From Acidobacteria bacterium 13_1_20CM_3_53_8 (GTDB lineage: Bacteria; Acidobacteriota; Blastocatellia; Pyrinomonadales; Pyrinomonadaceae): a stretch of DNA of 42,816 bases. This document shows positions 34,600 through 42,816 of the stretch, piece by piece. Location: NCBI GenBank assembly GCA_001920415.1, contig MNJR01000095.1, positions 1-42,816 of the forward strand, given 5' to 3'. The notes under the pieces were generated by a model, which searched no databases, was not told the origin of the DNA, and worked only from the letters and a program-made list of their open reading frames with translations. Positions within the stretch are counted from its first letter, which is position 1; each line of letters begins with the position of its first letter. A program made the translations under genes and the position numbers.

Positions 34600-37500
34600 A
34601 TGAAAAACTCAAGATACAACTATTCGACCACTAAGCTCGGCGCGCTGATCTGCTTTGTCGCCGCAATTCTAATAATAGTCGGCGTTGCCACTGGGCCTAT
34701 CACTGCAACGCTCGCTCAGAATGATAATAATAGTCTGCAATCGTCCGCCGAACGTGTTTCGGCCAAGCTAGCCCGAACGGCGGCTGAGGAATCGAGCGTC
34801 ATCACAAATGAAGCCCCGTCAGTAAGCCCGGAGCTTGTGACCGCGACAAGTTATCCGTTCACAAGCGCCAGCGGCGTCGCGCTCGAAGATATGTCGAGCG
34901 GGACGACGCAGTTGGTGGCCGCCAGTCTGGACGATACCGCTTCGGTTGTTACCAACATCGGCTTTGATTTCTGGTATGACGGAGTTCGCGCTACTCAGTT
35001 TTCCGCCAATGCCAATGGCTTAATGCGCTTGGGTAGCACCGTTATTGATACGGCGTTTACCAACAGTCTTGCCTCGACGACGGATGCGCCGAAGATCGCT
35101 CCTTTCTGGGACGACCTGTGCACGGGCACGAGCGGGAAGGTTCATTATAAAGTTATCGGCAGTGCGCCAAACCGCAAGCTCGTCGTTGAATGGAAGAATA
35201 TGCAGATAACTAGAAACGCCGGTTGTGGCGGTGTGGGCACGGGAACTTTTCAGGCGTGGTTATTTGAATCAACCGGCGTTATCGAACTTGTATATGGGTC
35301 GGGAATGACAGGAAGTAATGACGGCGGATACTCTGTTGGTTTACAGTCCGGCGCATCAACGAACTTTGCCGCCGTGACGACTTCCGGCCCAACCGTTTCT
35401 TATGTGGCTGCCAACGACACACAGACGAACGCCATCACATCCGGCACAGCCTATATCTTCACGCCGAACACGCCAATAGCGCCGACAGGGTTTTCCGCTA
35501 CCGGTGTGGGAGTGACCTCTATGACGCTCAACTGGGCTGACAATGCGATCAATGAAGTCGGCTATGCAATCTATCAATCAACCGATAACGTAAACTTCAC
35601 GTTCGTTACGCAAACGGCAGCGAACGCAACCTCGCAGGCCGTCAGCAATCTTTTTCCGAACACAACCTATTTCTTCAAAATCTACGCCGTCACAGAAGGC
35701 GCGCTCAGTTCTGCCTTAAGCGGAAGTCAGGTGACAAACGCGGCTGGCGTTGTTATGTCAACGGCGGTGGGCGGCAACTGGAGTTCTACAGCAACATGGG
35801 CAGGCGGCGTCGTTCCGACGGCGACAGATGACGTGACTATCGTGGATGGCGCAACTGTGACGATTGACACGGCAGCAGTCGCCTTAGATGTCACAGTCGG
35901 TCAAGGCACATCCGGCGTCCTGCAATTCGACGCCACGACTGTGCGCACGCTTACTGTAGGGCTGAACGTGACGATCAATAGTGGTGGAACTCTGCAATCT
36001 GCCACGACCGGCACCGTGACAACACACACGCTTTCCGTCGGCGGTAATCTGACCAACAACGGCACGCTTAATCTCAGCACCAATGCAAACACGGCTGCCG
36101 CAGGACTCACCTTTACGAACACGACCAACAATACGTTCGGCGGCACAGGTGCGACCACCAACATCAGGACGCTGACCATCAACAAGGGCACGTCCAACGC
36201 TAATATCCTTGAATTGAATCCGACAAACTTTACAGTGCAGGGCGTGGCTACGGATGTCGCGGGCTTCCTGACATTGACCAACGGAACACTGAAGGTGTCC
36301 GGCACATTCGCCGTAACCAACAGAGTCTTTACTACCGCAGCCTATAGCATCGGTGCGACTACTGGCTTCTGGCTGAACAATCCAAACTTCACCGTCGCAG
36401 GCCAAGCGGGTTCGCCAGCTACTAGCGGCCTGCTCAGAATATCTCAGGGGACGTTCAATATTGGCACAGGCACCGGCAACTCGATGGGCTTCAACGTGGG
36501 CAGTACGATCACGGTTGAAGGCGGTGCTGTTAATGCGACAGGCAGATTCGGTGTGGCATCTGCGGCCAATACCATAACTTACACGCAATCTGGTGGAACG
36601 ATCACGGTCTGCACTATCGGTAATGGCTCAGCCTCTCTCGGCAGCTTCGATCTGGGCACTTCAGCCAGTTCAAACATCAGTGTTAGCGGCGGCATGGTTG
36701 TTGTCCAGCTTGCCAATACGAACGCGACTCCGATTGATTACCGTTACGACTCCGGCAGTACGCTCGGTAACCTTACCGGCGGCACAGTGCAATTCGGTAA
36801 TGCCGCTTCGGGTGCGGCGAAGACTTTCAGCGCGCGCGGGGTCGCTTTCAACTATGTAGTCAATACCACCAGCGCAGGGCATACGGTGAACTTGAGCACT
36901 ACGCTCGTCAACTGGAATCACGTGGCATTCGGTAATATTAATATTGGCACCGGCGGTACATTTGGTTGCGGTAACAGCATTTTCTTCATACAAGGAAACG
37001 TCGTTAACGATGGCACATTGACAGCGACGGGTGCGAGCGTTCGGTTGTATAACGGAGGGAGTAGCGCACAGACCTACTCAGGCAACGGCACGTTTACAGC
37101 TCCGGTTACCAGCTTTGAACTGGATAACGCGAATGGCCTAACGATTACGACGACCAACCAGATTCCTACGGCTCGTGTTATCTTGTTCACCGGCAGCTTC
37201 ACTGGCGCTAACAAGATCACGCTCGGCAACGGCGGCGCGACCACAGGCACGGTTCTGATCGGTAATGGGACCACGCCCACGGCGGCTGGCTCTTTCGACG
37301 TGCCTCTGACCTTCAATCTCGGCACAGGTGGTGAAGTTGTTTCTTACTTAAGAACGACAGCGAGCAGAGCTACAGGCGGTGAGATCAATCCAGCGCGCTC
37401 GCTCACCACGTTCACATATGACGACAACGACGCCACGCACACACTAACTATCTCTGGCGGCGATCTTACCGTCACGGGCACGTCAACGTTCACTAACGGT

Positions 37501-39006
37501 CGTATCATCACCGGCGCGAACAATTTCATCATCGGCAGCGCAGGCACGGTCGCGCGCACCAACGGTTACATTGACGGCAACCTGCGAAAGACCTACACGG
37601 CAATAGGCAGCAAGACCTACGAAGTGGGAACTGCCAACGGCTATTCTCCCGTCACAGTCAACGCTACTGCCGGAACTTTTAATGCAGATTTCACAGTCAG
37701 CGCCACACAAGGGCCGCAGCCCAACGTCAATGCGGCTACGTCAATCCAAAGATACTGGACGCTGACGAACACTACAGTCACTCAAGCAGACCTGACGTTC
37801 CAGTACTTAGCCGCAGACGTAATGGGCAATGAGAATAACTACAAAGTCATACGCGTCTCAGGCGGCACGCCAGTCTCTTTCCCGGCCAGCACCGTGAATA
37901 CAGGTACTCATACGGCCTCTCTGGCGGGCGTGAACAGTTTCTCCGACTGGACTGTTGGAGAGGTAGCTACGCCGACTGCTGCGCCTGCGACAATCAGAGG
38001 ACGAATCACAGATAGCGGCGGCGCTGCGCTTGGCGGCGTAGTCGTAATGCTGGATGGCGGCAATGGCGAGTACACTGCTATCACAGACAATCTGGGTCGC
38101 TATACCTTCTCGAACGTTATGACCGACCATTTCTACACGCTCACTCCGATGCGTGCTAACTACAACTTCAACCCTGCGTCGCAATCCTTCAGTCTTCTGG
38201 GCAACAGGGCTGACGCAGATTTCACTGCCTTCGGGTCATCAGTGGCGATTGCCAACCCACTGGACACGCCAGAGTTCTTCGTTCGGCAAAACTACCTTGA
38301 TTTCTTAGGACGTGAGCCGGATCAGGGAGGACTGGCCTTCTGGACAGCGAAGATAAAGGCATGCGGCAACGACTTTGTGTGCATACACAATGAGAGACTC
38401 AATGTCTCTGCGGCATTCTTCCAGAGTGATGAGTTCCAGCAGACTGGTTCCTACATCTACCGTCTCTACAAGGCTGGATTGGGCAGACAGTTGAGCTATC
38501 AGGAGTTCACTTCGGATCACCAAAGGGTCGTGGATGGCGAGAACCTCGAAGCAAGACGAGCTTCGTTCGCACAGGAGTTCGTCTCTCGTGCAGAGTTCGC
38601 GCAGAAATACAGCAATGCGACCACAGCGGAGAGTTTCGTGGAATCTCTCATTCAGACGATTCAGCAATCAGATGGAGTTGATCTATCCGGGCGGCGTGAT
38701 GCTCTCGTAGCAAGGTATCAGGCGGGAGCGAGCATGAACGAAGGACGCGCTTTAGTGTTGAGAGATGCGATTGAGGCCGCGAGTTTCCGTCAGACGGAAT
38801 ACAACCGCTCGTTCGTGCTAATGCAATACTTCGGCTACCTACACAGGGACGCGGACGAAGGAGGATTCAACTTCTGGCTGGATGTATTGAACAACCGTGT
38901 ACCCGGTAATTACAGAAGCATGGTATGCGCTTTCATTACTTCTAGTGAGTATCAGAGATTGTTCTCTTCCGTCGTTACTCATTCTAACGGTGAATGCTCG
39001 CAGTAA
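34600..39006 (+). CDS. Giant exported protein: FN3, beta-repeat region, DUF4214 (1468 aa)
   Basis: The signal peptide or N-terminal anchor lies near residues 14-40 (ALICFVAAILIIVGVA). A jelly-roll-like domain (about 80-285: NIGFDFWYDGVRATQFSANA, IAPFWDDLCTG) is followed by a fibronectin type III domain (about 290-384, ending NTTYFFKIYAVTEG). A long Gly/Thr/Asn-rich beta region opens GNWSSTATWAGGVVPTATDD. The module shared with the preceding gene spans about 988-1122, then a carboxypeptidase-regulatory-like fold (1130-1214) and DUF4214 (1217-1468). The last 46 codons are identical to the preceding gene. GGAG precedes ATG 34600. Likely surface-exposed; the role is unknown. Confidence 0.92.
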   Translation: MKNSRYNYSTTKLGALICFVAAILIIVGVATGPITATLAQNDNNSLQSSAERVSAKLARTAAEESSVITNEAPSVSPELVTATSYPFTSASGVALEDMSSGTTQLVAASLDDTASVVTNIGFDFWYDGVRATQFSANANGLMRLGSTVIDTAFTNSLASTTDAPKIAPFWDDLCTGTSGKVHYKVIGSAPNRKLVVEWKNMQITRNAGCGGVGTGTFQAWLFESTGVIELVYGSGMTGSNDGGYSVGLQSGASTNFAAVTTSGPTVSYVAANDTQTNAITSGTAYIFTPNTPIAPTGFSATGVGVTSMTLNWADNAINEVGYAIYQSTDNVNFTFVTQTAANATSQAVSNLFPNTTYFFKIYAVTEGALSSALSGSQVTNAAGVVMSTAVGGNWSSTATWAGGVVPTATDDVTIVDGATVTIDTAAVALDVTVGQGTSGVLQFDATTVRTLTVGLNVTINSGGTLQSATTGTVTTHTLSVGGNLTNNGTLNLSTNANTAAAGLTFTNTTNNTFGGTGATTNIRTLTINKGTSNANILELNPTNFTVQGVATDVAGFLTLTNGTLKVSGTFAVTNRVFTTAAYSIGATTGFWLNNPNFTVAGQAGSPATSGLLRISQGTFNIGTGTGNSMGFNVGSTITVEGGAVNATGRFGVASAANTITYTQSGGTITVCTIGNGSASLGSFDLGTSASSNISVSGGMVVVQLANTNATPIDYRYDSGSTLGNLTGGTVQFGNAASGAAKTFSARGVAFNYVVNTTSAGHTVNLSTTLVNWNHVAFGNINIGTGGTFGCGNSIFFIQGNVVNDGTLTATGASVRLYNGGSSAQTYSGNGTFTAPVTSFELDNANGLTITTTNQIPTARVILFTGSFTGANKITLGNGGATTGTVLIGNGTTPTAAGSFDVPLTFNLGTGGEVVSYLRTTASRATGGEINPARSLTTFTYDDNDATHTLTISGGDLTVTGTSTFTNGRIITGANNFIIGSAGTVARTNGYIDGNLRKTYTAIGSKTYEVGTANGYSPVTVNATAGTFNADFTVSATQGPQPNVNAATSIQRYWTLTNTTVTQADLTFQYLAADVMGNENNYKVIRVSGGTPVSFPASTVNTGTHTASLAGVNSFSDWTVGEVATPTAAPATIRGRITDSGGAALGGVVVMLDGGNGEYTAITDNLGRYTFSNVMTDHFYTLTPMRANYNFNPASQSFSLLGNRADADFTAFGSSVAIANPLDTPEFFVRQNYLDFLGREPDQGGLAFWTAKIKACGNDFVCIHNERLNVSAAFFQSDEFQQTGSYIYRLYKAGLGRQLSYQEFTSDHQRVVDGENLEARRASFAQEFVSRAEFAQKYSNATTAESFVESLIQTIQQSDGVDLSGRRDALVARYQAGASMNEGRALVLRDAIEAASFRQTEYNRSFVLMQYFGYLHRDADEGGFNFWLDVLNNRVPGNYRSMVCAFITSSEYQRLFSSVVTHSNGECSQ

Positions 39007-39092
39007 AGTAATTTGGAAGATGTATGAACGAAGAGGGGGCGTAGTGTTCAAAAATCTACGCCCCCTCTTCGCCGGTTACGACAACTGTCACA
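38870..39092 (+). repeat. 223-bp direct repeat, copy 2
   Basis: Identical to 33812-34034 (constant offset 5058 bp). It includes the coding end, stop, hairpin and 20 bp of flank. After it the two downstream sequences diverge but remain related up to the next promoter. Confidence 0.95.
39029..39071 (+). terminator. 16-bp perfect hairpin after the second exported-protein gene
   Basis: Same hairpin as 33971-34013, within the 223-bp repeat. Confidence 0.75.
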
Positions 39093-39177
39093 CAATAATT
39101 GACAGTCTTTCCTTTGCCGGGATAAATACCGTCGGACTCCTCAAGCCGCATCTTGTCCGCTTTTCTCATACTTTTCA

Positions 39178-39207
39178 TTGACACCTGTCGGCCAATTTCT
39201 TTAGTAT
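39178..39207 (+). promoter_or_regulatory. Conserved promoter of the exported-protein family, copy 3
   Basis: TTGACA (39178-39183), 18-bp spacer, TAGTAT (39202-39207). The spacer CCTGTCGGCCAATTTCTT is close to that of copy 1. Confidence 0.75.
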
Positions 39208-39213
39208 GCGCAG

Positions 39214-39560
39214 CAATATTGAATTGCGATCCATCGAGGTCGGCAGTCATTCAGCCCAGGTTCAGCCACAAATCAATAGTTTTACGCGAGAGCTTTCCAG
39301 TAAGCCACTCTGTAACATCCTGGTGCTTACCACACGCGAATCCAAGGGTAATCAATCTTGGGGAAAATCATCTCCCCGATTAGCTGTCGAGCAGTGGCAT
39401 AGAAGCAAGAGCCTGATTTCAACCGAAAGGTTGATGCAGGTTTATTGCTGAAAGATCAAGCGGCAAAAAGCAGCTAGTGTGTTTCGGTGCTGGTTGGTGA
39501 GAGGAAACCTTTCATACTCGAATCAGCAATTTCCATACAAGAAAATTGACGGAGATCATG
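39214..39560 (+). promoter_or_regulatory. Long conserved leader of the exported-protein gene, copy 3
   Basis: About 347 nt without a gene. The blocks GGTCGGCAGTC, TTCAGCCCAGGTTCA, AATAGTTTTACGCGAGAGCT, GCTTACC, CGCGAATCC, AAGGGTAATCA, CTCCCCGATTAGCTGTC and AGATCAAGCGGC match copies 1 and 2 in order. CCAAGG can pair with either CCTGG upstream or CTTGG downstream. GGGGAAAATCATCTCCCC forms a small hairpin. Confidence 0.6.
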
Positions 39561-42500
39561 ATGAAAAATCCCTCGAATAACTTCTTAACCACCAAGCTCA
39601 ACGCGCGCCTTCTCGCCGCATTGATAACTATTCTGACGACGCTGACGCTGGCGAGCGTGACGGCCTTCATGCAGGGACGGGAGACTCCCCCAGCTAAGCC
39701 TGCGGTCGAGGAGCCTGCTGTGCAGCAATGGCAAAGGCGTGCGGAGCCGACGCAGATTAGGACGCCGCTTGGCCCCGGCGTCGCGCTAACTTACGCAGAC
39801 CCGGACGAGGGCGGCCAGCCTGCGGACGCATCAGCGAGTCAACCGAGCGCCGACAATCAAAACTTAGTCAACAGTCAAAACTTATTTGTAGAACCCGGGC
39901 GGCAGAATGCAACAGCCAACATCACTCCGCCCTCTGTTACTCCGGCTGCGGCTATTACGTGCAACGGCGCGGGCGGGAACTGGAGTTCAGCGGCTACATG
40001 GACAGGCGGAGTGCCGACTGCGGCAGACAGTGTGACTATCACAAACGGTTGCACGGTCACCATTGACACAGCCGCTGCCGCATTGAGCGTCAATGTTCAG
40101 AGCGGCGGGATTTTGCAGTTCGAAAGTGTGACTGCGCGAACGTTGACAACAACGGCATCGGTCACGATTGTTTCGGGCGGCACATTCCAATCCGCCACTA
40201 CGGGAACAGTCACGACTCACGTTCTCTCGGTCGGAACGGATTTGACTAACAACGGCACGCTCAACTTTAGTACGAACGGCAACACTGCCGGAGCGGACAT
40301 CACTTTCACGGGCGCAGTTAATAATACTTTTGGCGGCACTGGCGCAACCACTAACATCAGAACATTGACTATCAACAAGGGCACGTCTTTCACACCCACT
40401 CTGGAAATCACAACATCGAACCTGACTGTGCAAGGTACTACAACCGATGGCGCGCCGATGGCGTTTCTAACGCTGACAAACGGAACGTTAAAGGTGTCTG
40501 GCACATTTACTATGACGGGTCGCGTGTTTACTACCGCAGCTTATACCATCCCGGCCACTGGCGGATTTTGGCTGAACAATCCGAACTTTACAGTCGCAGG
40601 CCAGAACGGCTCGCCTACTAACAACGGCCTGCTCAGAGTCTCAAACGGCATATTTAATATGGGCACTGTCGGCACCAATGTGATGGGTGCTGGCACAGGT
40701 GCAGCTTTCACCATAGAGGGCGGCACGATGAACGTTGCCGGACGCCTCACTTCGGCGAACGCCGTCACCTACACGCAGTCGGCTGGAGCGGTCAACATCT
40801 GCACGGCGGGCGGCTGCGCGACCACGCCCTCGTTCGGTTTCACTTCCACGCTGCCGACCAACGTTATGAACATGTCGGGCGGGGCAATCAACATGGTGAA
40901 CAGCAACACGCTCACCACCGCAGACTACAACCAGCTAGGCACTATCAACTTTACGGGCGGCACTGTACAGTTCGGCACCGCAGCCACCGCCACTAACTTT
41001 AACTTCCGTATACAGGGCAACGCGCCGAACGTTGTGATTGACAACACTACCAACAACAAATCGTTGTTCTTGAGCAGTACCGCATACGTATACGGCAATT
41101 TCACCATCTCAACCGGCACGACTCTGCACCTGAACAACCTCATACTAAACATGCTCGGCAGCACCTTCACCAACAACGGCACGGTGACGGATGGCATCAC
41201 ATCGGGCTTCACGACGAGCCGCTTGCAGTTCTTTGGCGCTGTCGCGCAAACCTACACTGGCACAGGAACGGCGGGCACAGCAGCCGATCCTATCTTCGGC
41301 TTCTCTGTCATCAATCGCGGCGCGGGCTTGACGATTGACCCTGCGGCTAACCCGTTCAACGCCGCGCGCCTTTTACTGTTCTCCGGCTCGCTCATCAACA
41401 CCAACAAGGTCAACCTGAGTCAGGTCGGCACGAACGTGATGGTCATACAGCGCGGTGGCGTGGCATTTCTTCCGCCGGGCAGCGCCGACGTTGCGCCTAG
41501 CTTCAGCGGCGGCACATCTGCGTTGATTCTGGTCTACTCCCAAGGAACCACAGCCATCACGACCGGCGTGGAAATTCCTGCCAGCCGCACCGTCGAAAGC
41601 CTGCAAGAGTTCAACACTAACGGCGTCACGCTGGCTGGCGGCCCGCTGACGGTCACAGGGACTGGTGGGGCTGCCCCGGATACCGTAGGCCTGTTATTGG
41701 GCGGCACGGCTGCTGGTGCAGCCGGAGGGCCATTGAATACCAGCGCGGCCAACCTGATCACCGTCGCATCCACCGCCGTCGCTGCTTTGGCGGGCGGTTC
41801 TGAGAACTCTTACGTGAACGGGCCTATAGCTCGAACGCTGCCAGCAAGTTTGGTGTCGGGCAGCACCTATCTCTTCCCCATAGGTAAGTCCATGTACAAG
41901 GCGTTCGAGTTGGTCAACCCGACCACTAATGCCAGTGGCACAGTCACAGTGCAGGCCGAAGTGTTCGACGCAGACTCTGGCGGCACGAACGGCGCAGGTC
42001 TGGATGCCATCAACCACAATCGTTATTGGAATGTTCAGATCACTTCGGGCGCTGCGAACTTCACGAACAGCAGCGCGCGCGTGACCGAATTGAACTCCAC
42101 GAACAATAGACTCGGCCAGTCGGCAACGCAGACCAGCGCTTACGCTTCAGTCGGCGGCACGCTCACGTCATCTACAGTCCAATCGTCGGTCACCCTCACT
42201 TCGCTGGGATTTTTCGCCGTCGGTCGCCTGGCGACAGCGCCGACGTTTCCCGGCGGGACTTACACCGTTGGGACTGGCGGCAACTATACGACTCTGACAG
42301 CCGCAATGGCGGACTTGAGCGGCAAGCTAATCACAGGCCCCATCGTCTATAGCCTGCTTGCGACATACAGTTCGGCGGGCGAGACATTCCCGATTATTGT
42401 TCCGCGCAATGGCGGTTCAAACGCCACGAATACGATTACAATTAAACCCGCGTCCGGCGTGACCGCATCCATCAGCGGCTCGTCAGCAAGCAGCATCATC

Positions 42501-42816
42501 CAAATCAATGATTCCTACGTGACCATAGACGGCTCGAACACGAGTGGCGGCACGACGCGTGACCTGACAATCCAGAACACGAGCACTGCGACCACCACGG
42601 CGGCCATTTTGGTCTCAAGTCAGAGCTTGAACGCTGGCGCGACCAACGTCACGCTCAAGAACATGAACGTACACGCGGGACTCGGCAGCACTACAACCAA
42701 CATCTATGGCATCTTCGCTGGCGGGGCGTCTCCGGGCGCTAACGGTGAAAACAACGACTTCCTCATCATCCAGAACAACGCCATAGACACAGCTTATGAA
42801 GGCATAGCCGTCCGCG
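39561..42816 (+). CDS. Giant exported beta-repeat protein, third paralogue (C-terminus cut by window edge)
   Basis: The frame is open from ATG 39561 to the right edge (1085 full codons); an adjacent ATG at 39558 is less well spaced from GGAG. A signal-like helix (LLAALITILTTLTLASVTAF) is followed by a Pro/Gln-rich linker. The beta-repeat region opens GNWSSAATWTGGVPTAADSV, very like the protein at 34600, and shares FGGTGATTNIRTLTINKGTS with it. Around residues 905-1085 a right-handed beta-helix-like segment appears (GGNYTTLTAAMADLSG, TNVTLKNMNVHAG). The C-terminus, where DUF4214 would be expected, is not visible. Same promoter and leader as its two paralogues. Confidence 0.88.
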   Translation, partial: MKNPSNNFLTTKLNARLLAALITILTTLTLASVTAFMQGRETPPAKPAVEEPAVQQWQRRAEPTQIRTPLGPGVALTYADPDEGGQPADASASQPSADNQNLVNSQNLFVEPGRQNATANITPPSVTPAAAITCNGAGGNWSSAATWTGGVPTAADSVTITNGCTVTIDTAAAALSVNVQSGGILQFESVTARTLTTTASVTIVSGGTFQSATTGTVTTHVLSVGTDLTNNGTLNFSTNGNTAGADITFTGAVNNTFGGTGATTNIRTLTINKGTSFTPTLEITTSNLTVQGTTTDGAPMAFLTLTNGTLKVSGTFTMTGRVFTTAAYTIPATGGFWLNNPNFTVAGQNGSPTNNGLLRVSNGIFNMGTVGTNVMGAGTGAAFTIEGGTMNVAGRLTSANAVTYTQSAGAVNICTAGGCATTPSFGFTSTLPTNVMNMSGGAINMVNSNTLTTADYNQLGTINFTGGTVQFGTAATATNFNFRIQGNAPNVVIDNTTNNKSLFLSSTAYVYGNFTISTGTTLHLNNLILNMLGSTFTNNGTVTDGITSGFTTSRLQFFGAVAQTYTGTGTAGTAADPIFGFSVINRGAGLTIDPAANPFNAARLLLFSGSLINTNKVNLSQVGTNVMVIQRGGVAFLPPGSADVAPSFSGGTSALILVYSQGTTAITTGVEIPASRTVESLQEFNTNGVTLAGGPLTVTGTGGAAPDTVGLLLGGTAAGAAGGPLNTSAANLITVASTAVAALAGGSENSYVNGPIARTLPASLVSGSTYLFPIGKSMYKAFELVNPTTNASGTVTVQAEVFDADSGGTNGAGLDAINHNRYWNVQITSGAANFTNSSARVTELNSTNNRLGQSATQTSAYASVGGTLTSSTVQSSVTLTSLGFFAVGRLATAPTFPGGTYTVGTGGNYTTLTAAMADLSGKLITGPIVYSLLATYSSAGETFPIIVPRNGGSNATNTITIKPASGVTASISGSSASSIIQINDSYVTIDGSNTSGGTTRDLTIQNTSTATTTAAILVSSQSLNAGATNVTLKNMNVHAGLGSTTTNIYGIFAGGASPGANGENNDFLIIQNNAIDTAYEGIAVR

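Noticed and set aside
35884-36588. 234-codon minus-strand open frame
   Set aside because: Antisense to the 1468-residue exported protein; caused by the codon bias of the Thr/Gly/Asn-rich repeat region.

Overview
The window reads as a chromosomal segment of a Gram-negative soil-type bacterium, most likely an acidobacterium of the Blastocatellia kind. That placement is an inference. It rests on very long secreted proteins with SBBP beta-propeller repeats and DUF4214 C-termini, a lysophospholipid acyltransferase of the lipid A type, roughly balanced base composition, and many intergenic palindromes built from heptamer or octamer repeats. No rRNA, tRNA, CRISPR array, transposase or integrase was recognised.

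Layout. Positions 1-6381 (minus strand) hold a huge secreted SBBP/BNR/Calx-beta/DUF4214 protein cut by the left edge, a GT39-type membrane glycosyltransferase, and a receiver/RsbW-like kinase hybrid. Positions 6654-12075 (plus strand) are mostly housekeeping: DUF374 acyltransferase, a tiny membrane protein, a PepT-like M20 peptidase, a RelB/RelE-type toxin-antitoxin pair, then era, prmA and rsmE. Positions 12259-17530 hold a TatT-like helical repeat protein, a small unknown protein, a subtilase, a coiled-coil zinc-ribbon protein and a clostripain-like protease with a Lys/Ala-rich tail. Positions 18054-23411 hold galE, sppA, an AT-richer pair (thymidylate kinase variant plus a Cys-rich small protein) and mnmA. 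Positions 23727-29006 hold a MoxR/NorQ-type AAA ATPase, a DUF3052 protein, a YhhN membrane protein and a 1053-residue NorD-like VWA protein. Positions 29059-30850 hold two toxin-antitoxin-like modules. Positions 31408-42816 hold three paralogous giant exported proteins; the first two end in DUF4214 and the third is cut by the right edge.

Three things stand out. (1) At least eleven inverted repeats, each with its own heptamer/octamer text, sit at gene borders between 6.5 and 25.1 kb. Some reach into coding ends, and two lie in open frames leading into prmA and rsmE. (2) The toxin-antitoxin modules after the VWA gene are each followed by a copy of that gene's 3' end (93 bp, then about 55 bp), as if cargo had been inserted repeatedly at one gene end. 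(3) The three giant exported-protein genes share a promoter and a 320-450 nt leader with conserved blocks and possible alternative hairpins, and two of them share a perfect 223-bp 3' end with its hairpin.

How the parts may work together (inference): the AAA ATPase and VWA protein probably form a chaperone/remodelling pair. The exported proteins, GT39 enzyme, galE and acyltransferase point to envelope and surface assembly. era, prmA, rsmE and mnmA form a ribosome and tRNA maturation group. All identifications come from reading the sequence; no database search was run.
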